In this document: in pieces, positions 28,878 to 35,550 of the stretch
How the letters are laid out: each line of letters opens with the position of its first letter
Position numbering within the stretch: position 1 is the first letter of the stretch
NCBI RefSeq assembly: GCF_900188005.1
Contig: NZ_FZNR01000001.1
Span: forward strand, 372,001 to 436,000
Reading direction: 5' to 3'
Source: Actinoplanes regularis
Lineage (GTDB): Bacteria; Actinomycetota; Actinomycetes; Mycobacteriales; Micromonosporaceae
Length of the DNA stretch: 64,000 nt
The notes under the pieces: model-generated
Databases searched by the model: none
Told to the model about the DNA's origin: nothing
The model's input: the letters and a program-made list of their open reading frames with translations, nothing else
Made by a program: the position numbers and the translations under genes

Positions 28878-29426
28878 ATGGGCCGGCCCGAAGAACTACA
28901 GGCGGAGGCGCGTTCCGTGCTCGCGCTGCTCGAGCCGCTCGGAGCGCTCGTCCCCACCGGCAGCTACGTGTCCGGCCTGATGGTCTGGCGCGACCTCGAC
29001 GTCATGCTGCTCGGCGGTCCGGACTTCAAACCCGAGGACGTCCTCGCGCTGCTCGGCAAGGCGGTGCAGATCCCGGGCCTGACCGCGTTCTCCTACGTGG
29101 ACGAGCGTGGCGACCGCTCCCCCACCGGCAAACAGCGCGACGAGCGCTTCCACGTGACGCTGACCGTCGGCGAGTGGCGGGTCGATCTCTCCGTCTGGCT
29201 GCACGACGATCACGGCGACGTCAGCGAGTGGCACCGGGACCTGGCCGGCCGGATCACCGACGAGGAGCGGCAGGCGATCCTGGCCATCAAGACCATCTGG
29301 CATCAGCGCCCGGAGTACCCGGACGAGGTCGGTGGCTTCGACATCTGCACCGCGGTGCTGAAGCACGGCGTACGCAGCGCGGTGGAGTTCGGCGCCTGGC
29401 TCCGCGAGGCGCCCGCCCGGCGCTGA
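28878..29426 (+). CDS. Nucleotidyltransferase-fold protein
   Basis: Protein of 182 residues with a minimal nucleotidyltransferase signature: GSYVSGLMVWRDLDVMLLG gives the Gly-Ser followed by the D-x-D metal pair (about residues 28-42), and a third acidic residue is likely in RVDLSVWL. Substrate is unknown. There is no adjacent HEPN or other toxin-antitoxin partner. GGAAGGAGGG precedes the ATG. The convergent gene downstream starts its stop only 6 nt away. Confidence 0.7.
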   Translation: MGRPEELQAEARSVLALLEPLGALVPTGSYVSGLMVWRDLDVMLLGGPDFKPEDVLALLGKAVQIPGLTAFSYVDERGDRSPTGKQRDERFHVTLTVGEWRVDLSVWLHDDHGDVSEWHRDLAGRITDEERQAILAIKTIWHQRPEYPDEVGGFDICTAVLKHGVRSAVEFGAWLREAPARR

Positions 29427-29432
29427 GACTGC

Positions 29433-30086
29433 TCACATTCGGTCACGGGAGTCGCTGCGGACCCACAGCGACTCGTCGGGCCAGCCGTCCCGGCGGTCGG
29501 ATTCGGTCAGGGGCCGGTAGTGTTCGACGGCTCGCAGACCGCCGGTGTCATCGAAGCCCCTGAACTCGGCGACATCATCGGGCGAGCCGACGACACCGGG
29601 AAGGGTCACCAGGCCGCTGGGCGGGACGCGGACGGAGATCTCCGCGCCGCCGTACCGCACCTCGACGGTGGTGACGGCCCGGCTCGCCATCACGGTCAGC
29701 TCCGCCAGCCAGTCGCCGCCGACCTGGGCCAGCTGGGCGCCCAGGTTCACCAGGTCGCTGCCGCGCGAGCCGGGCAGAGGTCCGTCGGGACGGTCGAGCA
29801 CCCACTCCGGCATGCCGGAGCCCGAGCCGCCACCGGGCCACAGCCACTCGCCCTCGGGCGAACGTTCCAGCAGGTAGACGTCGTCGAGCAGGGCGTTGTC
29901 CTCCTCGTGGTCACGCCGGAGGACGATGACAGAGCCGTACCGGCCCCAGGTGCCGGCCGCCGCGATCACCACGTCGTGCGGCGACACCACCGGCGGGAGA
30001 TCCGGAGCGCCGTGCCGCAGGGCGGCGAACAGTTGAGCGGGCTCCAGCAGACCTGGCTCATCGTGAGGCTCGTGCACGAATCCCAC
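29433..30086 (-). CDS. Hypothetical protein
   Basis: Protein of 217 residues not matched to a family. The N-terminal part is hydrophilic, the centre has Gly-rich loops (PGGGSGSGMPEWV) and the C-terminal half is beta-rich. No signal peptide, membrane helix or catalytic motif. The GTG at 30086 lacks a clear ribosome-binding site and a second GTG three codons later is possible. Codon use looks typical of the genome, supporting a real gene. Confidence 0.6.
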   Translation of the reverse strand: MGFVHEPHDEPGLLEPAQLFAALRHGAPDLPPVVSPHDVVIAAAGTWGRYGSVIVLRRDHEEDNALLDDVYLLERSPEGEWLWPGGGSGSGMPEWVLDRPDGPLPGSRGSDLVNLGAQLAQVGGDWLAELTVMASRAVTTVEVRYGGAEISVRVPPSGLVTLPGVVGSPDDVAEFRGFDDTGGLRAVEHYRPLTESDRRDGWPDESLWVRSDSRDRM

Positions 30087-30237
30087 CGTAATGCCAGGTC
30101 AACCCGCCGGCCGGCGGTGCCGGTCGTCAGCAGCAGAACAGCGCCCATGCCGAGCTCGCGGCAGGGGGCCGGGGTGCGCGGGCCTCGCGCGAGGTCGGCA
30201 CGGGACTCGGCGTGAGCCTGGCCGCGGGGCCCCACAG

Positions 30238-30266
30238 GTCGTACCCGGAAATGGATCTTGATTTTG
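30238..30266. repeat. Dispersed element copy, GTCGTACC...GATCTTGATT type
   Basis: Shares TCGTACC-GGA-(n)-ATGG and GATCTTGATT, in the same order, with 52268-52301. Both copies lie in intergenic DNA. Confidence 0.4.
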
Positions 30267-30303
30267 TCTGCCGTCCGCATCGACCGGCAGCACGCCCGAG
30301 GCA

Positions 30304-30337
30304 GATGCCTCCCACCCGGAGACGGGTGGGAGGCATC
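30304..30337 (-). terminator. Intrinsic terminator after nrdJ
   Basis: Perfect 15-bp stem (GATGCCTCCCACCCG / CGGGTGGGAGGCATC) with loop GAGA, 57 nt past the nrdJ stop on the minus strand. Confidence 0.85.
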
Positions 30338-30393
30338 CGAGGTAGGACGCCAGTGACTGCTTTCAGGAGTCAGTCACCGGAGACATCCCGGCT

Positions 30394-33288
30394 TCAGCTG
30401 CAGCCGGAGGTGGAGCCGCAGCCCTCGCAGACGTAGCAGCTGCCGGCGCGGCGCATCTTCGTGCCGCAGGTGAAGCAGAGCGGCGCGTCCGCGGCGTGGC
30501 CGGTGACGATCTCCAGCAGCTCGGTCGAGGAGCCGGCGGTGGCCGGCGCTTCCTTGGCCGGCTCCGGAGCGCTCGTCGAGGCCTTCGCCTCGGCGACCGT
30601 GACCGTGGCCGAGCCGGGGGTGACGACCGGGGCGGACGCGGCCATCCCGGCCAGGTCGACCGCGGCGGCCTCGGCGGCGGCCTCGGCCTGGGCCTGGGCG
30701 ACGCGCTCCTTGGCGGTGAAGATGCCCAGCTCGGAGCGGGTGTCGTAGGGCAGGAAGTCCAGCGCCAGGCGACGGAAGATGTAGTCCATCACCGAGGACG
30801 CCATGCGCACGTCCGGGTCGTCGGTCATCCCGGCCGGCTCGAAGCGCATGTTGGTGAACTTGCTGACGAACGTCTCGAGCGGGACGCCGTACTGAAGCCC
30901 TATCGAGATCGCCACCGAGAAGGCGTCCATGACACCCGCCAGGGTGGAGCCCTGCTTCGACATCTTCAGGAAGACCTCGCCGAGGCCGTCGTCCGGGTAG
31001 GACGACGCGGTGAGGTAGCCCTCGGCGCCGCCGACCGAGAAGGAGACCGTCTCGGACGGGCGCTTCTTCGGCAGCCGCTTGCGGATCGGGCGGTACTCGA
31101 CCACCTTCTCCACGATCTTCTCGACCGCCTTCTCCTCGACCGGAGCGGCCGCCTTGGCGGTCTTGCCCGCCGAGAGCGGCTGGCCGACCTTGCAGTTGTC
31201 GCGGTAGATCGCGAGCGCCTTCAGGCCGAGCTTCCAGCCCTGGTAGTGGATCTCCTCGATCTCCTCGACGGTCGCCGTCTCCGGCATGTTGACCGTCTTG
31301 GAGATGGCGCCGGAGATGAACGGCTGAACCGCGGCCATCATCCGGACGTGGCCGAGCGGGGCGATCGACCGCTCGCCCATGGCGCAGTCGAAGACCGCGT
31401 AGTGCTCGGGCTTGAGGCCGGGCGCGTCCACCACGTTGCCGTGCTCGGAGATGTGCTCGACGATCGCCTCGACCTGCTCCTCGGGGTATCCGAGGCTGCG
31501 CAGCGCGCGCGGCACGGTCTGGTTGACGATCTGCATCGAGCCGCCGCCGACCAGCTTCTTGAACTTGACCAGCGCCAGGTCGGGCTCGATGCCGGTGGTG
31601 TCGCAGTCCATCATCAGGCCGATGGTGCCGGTCGGGGCGAGCACCGACGCCTGGGCGTTGCGCCAGCCGTTCTTCTCACCGATCTTGTTGCCGTTCTTCC
31701 ACTGCTTGGTGGCCTCACGGACGATCTCGGTGGCGACGACGCCCTGGGGACGGATCTCGTCGTTGCCGGCGGCGTGCTTGCGCATGACGCGCTGGTGCGC
31801 CTCGGCGTTGCGGGCGTAGCCGTCGTACGCGCCGACGACGCCGGCCAGCTCGGCCGAGCGGCGGTACGCGGTACCGGTCATCAGCGAGGTGATCGCCGCG
31901 GCGACACTGCGGCCACCGTCCGAGTCGTACGGCAGGCCGGACGCCATCAGCAGGGCGCCGATGTTCGCGTACCCGATGCCGAGCTGGCGGTACGCCCGGG
32001 TGGTGATCCCGATCTTCTCGGTCGGGAAGTCCGCGAAGCAGATCGAGATGTCCATCGCGGTGATGATGAACTCGACGCTCTTGACGAACTTCTCCACCTC
32101 GAAGCCACCGTCGGCCTTGAGGAACTTCATCAGGTTGAGCGACGCCAGGTTGCAGGACGAGTCGTCCAGCGACATGTACTCCGAGCAGGGGTTGGACGCG
32201 GTGATCCGGCCGGTCTCGGGGTTGGTGTGCCAGTCGTTGATGGTGTCGTCGTACTGCAGGCCCGGGTCGGCGCACTCCCACGCGGCCTGGGCGATGCCGC
32301 GGAACAGCTTCTTGGCGTCGATGGTCGTGATGACCTCGCCGTTGAGCCGGCCACGGAGACCGAACTCGGTGCCCTCCTCGTACGCCCGCATGAACTCGTC
32401 GCTGACCCGCACCGAGTTGTTGGCGTTCTGGTACTGCACGCTGACGATGTCGGCGCCGCCCAGGTCCATGTCGAAGCCGGCGTCCCGCAGCGCGCGGATC
32501 TTGTCCTCCTCGCGCGCCTTGGTCGAGACGAACTCCTCGATGTCCGGGTGGTCCACGTCGAGGATGACCATCTTGGCCGCACGACGGGTGGCGCCACCGG
32601 ACTTGATGGTGCCCGCGCTGGCGTCCGCGCCGCGCATGAAGCTGACCGGACCGCTCGCCGTCCCCCCGGACGACAGCAGTTCCTTGGACGACCGGATCCG
32701 GGACAGGTTGACGCCCGAGCCGGAGCCGCCCTTGAAGATCAGGCCCTCTTCCTTGTACCACTCGAGGATCGAGTCCATCGAGTCGTCGACCGAGAGGATG
32801 AAGCAGGCGCTGACCTGCTGCGGCGACTTGGTGCCGACGTTGAACCAGACCGGCGAGTTGAAGCTGAACACCTGGTGCAGCAGCATCCAGGTCAGCTCGT
32901 GCTCGAACAGTTCGGCGTCGGCCGGGGTGGCGAAGTAACCGTGCTCCTCGCCGGCCTTCCGGTAGGTCTTGACCACCCGGTCGATCAGCTGCCGGAGCGA
33001 GGTCTCCCGCTCGGGCGTCCCCACCGCGCCCCGGAAGTACTTGGTCGTCACGATGTTCGCGGCGTTCACGCTCCAGAACGCCGGGAACTCCACGCCGCGC
33101 TGCTCGAAGTTGATCGAGCCGTCACGCCAGTTGGTCATGACGACGTCGCGGCGCTCCCACTCGACCTCGTCGTACGGGTGGACGCCCGCCGTCGTCCACA
33201 CCCGCTCCACACTCAGCCCCCCGGCTGCCACGCCGTTCGCGCTTGCCCGGCTGCGCTGGCGACCCGCAGTGATGCCGTCTCCGGCCAT
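30394..33288 (-). CDS. nrdJ: Class II (adenosylcobalamin-dependent) ribonucleotide reductase
   Basis: Oxygen-independent ribonucleotide reductase of 964 residues that makes dNTPs using a cobalamin-generated thiyl radical. The catalytic barrel spans about residues 60-720; NPCSEYMSLDDSSCNLASLNL (about 365-385) carries the active-site N-x-C-x-E and downstream substrate loop. The C-terminal tail after ~residue 855 is Ala/Pro-rich and ends in a zinc-ribbon-like block with CFTC, CYVC and EGCG plus a final redox Cys pair, which shuttles electrons. The ATG at 33288 has GGGGGAG. nrdR lies 59 bp upstream in the same operon. No class I genes are in the window. Confidence 0.95.
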   Translation of the reverse strand: MAGDGITAGRQRSRASANGVAAGGLSVERVWTTAGVHPYDEVEWERRDVVMTNWRDGSINFEQRGVEFPAFWSVNAANIVTTKYFRGAVGTPERETSLRQLIDRVVKTYRKAGEEHGYFATPADAELFEHELTWMLLHQVFSFNSPVWFNVGTKSPQQVSACFILSVDDSMDSILEWYKEEGLIFKGGSGSGVNLSRIRSSKELLSSGGTASGPVSFMRGADASAGTIKSGGATRRAAKMVILDVDHPDIEEFVSTKAREEDKIRALRDAGFDMDLGGADIVSVQYQNANNSVRVSDEFMRAYEEGTEFGLRGRLNGEVITTIDAKKLFRGIAQAAWECADPGLQYDDTINDWHTNPETGRITASNPCSEYMSLDDSSCNLASLNLMKFLKADGGFEVEKFVKSVEFIITAMDISICFADFPTEKIGITTRAYRQLGIGYANIGALLMASGLPYDSDGGRSVAAAITSLMTGTAYRRSAELAGVVGAYDGYARNAEAHQRVMRKHAAGNDEIRPQGVVATEIVREATKQWKNGNKIGEKNGWRNAQASVLAPTGTIGLMMDCDTTGIEPDLALVKFKKLVGGGSMQIVNQTVPRALRSLGYPEEQVEAIVEHISEHGNVVDAPGLKPEHYAVFDCAMGERSIAPLGHVRMMAAVQPFISGAISKTVNMPETATVEEIEEIHYQGWKLGLKALAIYRDNCKVGQPLSAGKTAKAAAPVEEKAVEKIVEKVVEYRPIRKRLPKKRPSETVSFSVGGAEGYLTASSYPDDGLGEVFLKMSKQGSTLAGVMDAFSVAISIGLQYGVPLETFVSKFTNMRFEPAGMTDDPDVRMASSVMDYIFRRLALDFLPYDTRSELGIFTAKERVAQAQAEAAAEAAAVDLAGMAASAPVVTPGSATVTVAEAKASTSAPEPAKEAPATAGSSTELLEIVTGHAADAPLCFTCGTKMRRAGSCYVCEGCGSTSGCS

Positions 33289-33347
33289 ATGAACGTGCTC
33301 CCCCTCGTAGTGCTGCTGACAGGTGTAGCTCTCGTGTGGCCGGGTGA

Positions 33348-33869
33348 TCAGCCGTTGATCTTGGGTGCGCGGGCCGTGCCGGACCGCGGCGCGACGGCGT
33401 GTCGCGTCCCGGCTTCCCGGACGATCGGCGCGTCGCGGAGCGCGGCGATCTCGTTCTCGAACTCGTCGAGTGAGTCGAAGGCCTTGTAGACGCTGGCGAA
33501 CCGCAGGTAGGCGACCTGGTCGAGTTCACGCAACGGCGTGAGGATCGCCAGGCCGACCTCGTGGCTCGGAATCTCCGCGGCGCCCCGCGCCCGGACGGTC
33601 TCCTCGACCCGCTGCGCGAGCAGCGCGATCGAGTCCTCGTCGACGGGCCGGCCCTGACAGGCCTTCCGAACGCCACTCATGATCTTCGTCCGGCTGAAGG
33701 GCTCGGTGACGCCGCTGCGCTTGACCACCGCGAGAACCGCCTCCTCGACCGTGGTGAAGCGCTTGCCGCACTCGGGACACGAGCGACGGCGACGAATCAA
33801 CTGACCGTCGTCGGCCTCGCGCGAGTCCACGACACGCGAGTCGGCGTGCCGGCAGTACGGGCAACGCAC
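33348..33869 (-). CDS. nrdR: Transcriptional regulator NrdR
   Basis: ATP/dATP-sensing repressor of ribonucleotide reductase genes, 173 residues. The N-terminal zinc ribbon has CPYC (residues 3-6) and CPEC (about 31-34); the ATP-cone (about 46-136) follows, starting [18 protein letters not shown] less conserved 25-residue tail ends the protein. The GTG at 33869 has GGGAGAG 7 nt upstream; residues before it are not conserved-looking. It precedes nrdJ in an operon, so it probably represses its own operon through the boxes at 34006-34034. Confidence 0.95.
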   Translation of the reverse strand: MRCPYCRHADSRVVDSREADDGQLIRRRRSCPECGKRFTTVEEAVLAVVKRSGVTEPFSRTKIMSGVRKACQGRPVDEDSIALLAQRVEETVRARGAAEIPSHEVGLAILTPLRELDQVAYLRFASVYKAFDSLDEFENEIAALRDAPIVREAGTRHAVAPRSGTARAPKING

Positions 33870-34005
33870 CGCGATCTCTCCCTTCGCCCCCTCTCCCGGG
33901 CAGATCCAGACACGCCGAAGCACAGCCTCGCAATGTACCGACCATCGCGGGACTGTGACTTGACTTGCGGAAAACCGGGGAGGGAAAACCCAACCTGTGG
34001 ATGAC

Positions 34006-34034
34006 TTACAACTTGTAACCACTAGATGTTGGGG
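34006..34034 (-). promoter_or_regulatory. Candidate NrdR operator: NrdR-box-like site plus adjacent palindrome
   Basis: CCACTAGATGTTGGGG (34019-34034) agrees with most positions of the NrdR consensus acaCwAtATwTwGtgt. Next to it lies TTACAA-C-TTGTAA (34006-34018), a perfect palindrome. The pair covers the expected transcription start of nrdR-nrdJ. Confidence 0.55.
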
Positions 34035-34037
34035 ACG

Positions 34038-34066
34038 ACGCTATGCCGCGGCGGACGCCGATGCAA
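34038..34066 (-). promoter_or_regulatory. Promoter of nrdR-nrdJ
   Basis: On the minus strand, TTGCAT (34061-34066) and TAGCGT (34038-34043) with exactly 17 bp between. The NrdR-like box starts 4 bp after the -10. Confidence 0.6.
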
Positions 34067-34189
34067 GTTGGCAGACGTGCCGACGCGCCGTATTTTGCGC
34101 CTCAACACGCTGGAGTGACGGCACGGTCACCGGGCGCGTCGGGAAACCGATTGCCGACCGGGCGACGACGCCGCGCCGGACGAAAACGG

Positions 34190-34330
34190 TCAGGTATGCG
34201 ACGCGGTCGTGAACAGCACGACACTCGCCAGGATCGCCATGGCGAAGAAGAGGCCGAGGAGCACCACCCGGCCGCGCCGGGTCAGTCGCAGGGGTGGCGC
34301 GGCGTGCCTGGCTTCACCAGTGATCACCAT
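34190..34330 (-). CDS. 46-residue single-span membrane protein beside lexA
   Basis: Small ORF with Arg/Pro-rich N-terminus (RLTRRGRV) and one hydrophobic helix (VVLLGLFFAMAILASVVLF, residues 22-40), ending TTASHT. AGGGG is 7 nt upstream of the ATG. It occupies the place where other actinobacteria carry a divergently transcribed LysM cell-wall protein (mycobacterial Rv2719c/ChiZ, SOS-induced), and its basic-then-hydrophobic start looks like the N-terminus of that protein. The LysM part is absent, so this is either a minimal form or a truncated gene. Two LexA-like boxes lie 34-71 bp upstream. Confidence 0.6.
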   Translation of the reverse strand: MVITGEARHAAPPLRLTRRGRVVLLGLFFAMAILASVVLFTTASHT

Positions 34331-34363
34331 GACAGATCCCCTCTCTCGGACACCCGTTCGATA

Positions 34364-34377
34364 GAACGCCCGTACGA
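34364..34377. promoter_or_regulatory. LexA-box-like site 1 (GAACGCCCGTACGA)
   Basis: Matches GAAC-N4-GTtC with A in place of the second T; same form as the sites at 34388, 58482 and 58451. It lies between the divergent small membrane gene and lexA. Confidence 0.5.
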
Positions 34378-34387
34378 CGGTCTATCA

Positions 34388-34401
34388 GAACGGGAGTACG
34401 A
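34388..34401. promoter_or_regulatory. LexA-box-like site 2 (GAACGGGAGTACGA)
   Basis: Same GAAC-N4-GTACGA form, 24 bp from site 1, in the same orientation. Confidence 0.5.
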
Positions 34402-34437
34402 AAATCCAGTCTCCGGACACGACACGCCGGAGAAATC

Positions 34438-34453
34438 TCGTACAGATGTTTGA
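34438..34453. promoter_or_regulatory. LexA box at the lexA promoter (TCAAACATCTGTACGA on the minus strand)
   Basis: Two mismatches from the symmetric actinobacterial consensus tCGAACatatGTTCGa. A TAAGCT -10 box begins 2 bp after it (34455-34460), so bound LexA would block its own promoter. Confidence 0.65.
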
Positions 34454-34581
34454 ATAAGCTGGACCCGCCTACTACGGTTTCCTCTCAAGAGGGGTCAGCC
34501 GGACAAACGTCATCCCCACGGCGCGTCCGGCTCCGCGACGCACCACGTGCCGAGAGGCACTGGCCGACAGGGAGGGCGGAC

Positions 34582-35391
34582 GTGTCGACCGACGACCGCA
34601 CGAGCCGACAGCAGCAACCGATCGGGCAGCAGCCCACCAGGACCCCGGAGTCCGGCAGCAGCGCGGCCGCCATGCGTCGCCGCACGCCGAGCCGGGCCCG
34701 CTCGGCGGACGCCCCGCAGTTGCGCTCGGTGACCCCGCTCGGCAACGTGACGCAGCCGGTCGCCGACGACCTGACCACCCGGCAGCGGCGGATCCTCGAC
34801 TTCATCCGCGAGTGGGGCGAGAAGTACGGTTACCCGCCCAGCGTGCGGGAGATCGGCGAGGCCGTCGGCCTGGTCTCACCCTCCAGCGTGGCGTACCAGT
34901 TGAAGGCCCTGGAGACCAAGGGCTACCTGCGGCGCGACCCGAACCGGCCACGCGCCGTGGACGTCCGCTCCCCCGGCGAGACGGTCGACGACGAGGCGCT
35001 GCGGGCCGCCCGGCCGCAGCCGGCCTACGTCCCCCTGGTCGGCCGGATCGCCGCCGGTGGCCCGATCCTGGCCGAGCAGACGGTGGAGGACTTCTTCCCG
35101 CTGCCGCGCGAGCTGGTCGGCGAGGGCGACGTCTTCATGCTCGAGGTCAAGGGCGACTCGATGATCGACGCCGCGATCTGCAACCGCGACTGGGTGGTGG
35201 TGCGCCAGCAGCCGACCGCGGAGGCCGGTGACATCGTCGCCGCGATGATCGACGGCGAGGCGACCGTGAAGAGCTACCGCCAGCGCGACGGTCACGTCTG
35301 GCTGATGCCGGCCAACCCGGCCTTCGACCCGATCCCCGGTGACGACGCGACGATCATGGGCAAGGTGGTCGCGGTCCTGCGCCGCGTCTGA
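34582..35391 (+). CDS. lexA: SOS repressor LexA
   Basis: Self-cleaving repressor of 269 residues. The winged helix-turn-helix is at about 64-125 ([27 protein letters not shown]); the Ala-Gly cleavage site is in VGRIAAGGP (158-159); the Ser-Lys dyad is Ser193 (GDSMID) and Lys230 (GEATVKSY). An N-terminal extension of ~60 residues, Gln/Arg/Ser-rich, precedes the DNA-binding domain, longer than in E. coli. The GTG at 34582 has GGGAGG 6 nt upstream; an earlier in-frame ATG (34450) overlaps the LexA box and is unlikely. Confidence 0.95.
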   Translation: MSTDDRTSRQQQPIGQQPTRTPESGSSAAAMRRRTPSRARSADAPQLRSVTPLGNVTQPVADDLTTRQRRILDFIREWGEKYGYPPSVREIGEAVGLVSPSSVAYQLKALETKGYLRRDPNRPRAVDVRSPGETVDDEALRAARPQPAYVPLVGRIAAGGPILAEQTVEDFFPLPRELVGEGDVFMLEVKGDSMIDAAICNRDWVVVRQQPTAEAGDIVAAMIDGEATVKSYRQRDGHVWLMPANPAFDPIPGDDATIMGKVVAVLRRV

Positions 35392-35505
35392 GATTCAAAA
35401 CCTTCGTCCGGTACGACCTACGCGTCCCGTCCGCAGGCTTCGCAGCCACGCCCCGTGGCTGCGGCGTCGCGACGCCGCGGTCGCTCCCGGCAATACCTGG
35501 AACGG

Positions 35506-35543
35506 CAAAGGGCCGGCACCCCGTACGAGGTACCGGCCCTTTG
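35506..35543. terminator. Bidirectional terminator between lexA and the surface-protein gene
   Basis: CAAAGGGCCGG pairs with CCGGCCCTTTG, extended by ACC/GGT after one mismatch; loop about 8 nt. It lies 8 nt before the stop of the convergent gene. Confidence 0.8.
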
Positions 35544-35550
35544 TGCTGAC

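Larger units (their letters stand above)
30087..30393. other. Intergenic region between the hypothetical gene and nrdJ
   Basis: 307 bp. It contains the terminator at 30304-30337 and one copy of a dispersed element at 30238-30266. Nothing else was supported. Confidence 0.6.
33870..34189. other. nrdR-nrdJ promoter and leader region
   Basis: 320 bp. On the minus strand it holds a promoter (34038-34066), an NrdR-box-like site and a palindrome (34006-34034), then a leader of about 160 nt before nrdR. No small ORF and no cobalamin riboswitch motif (no GCCACTG box) was recognised. Confidence 0.6.

Noticed and set aside
30496..33489. 997-codon plus-strand open frame opposite nrdJ
   Set aside because: Shadow of nrdJ; Leu/Gly/Arg/Val-rich with no domain, and it crosses the nrdJ-nrdR junction.
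33870..34037. Cobalamin riboswitch before nrdR-nrdJ
   Set aside because: The leader is long enough but shows no B12-box-like GCCACTG or the other conserved segments.
34450..34581. Longer LexA starting at the ATG at 34450
   Set aside because: That codon overlaps the LexA box and precedes the -10 box; the GTG at 34582 has a good ribosome-binding site.
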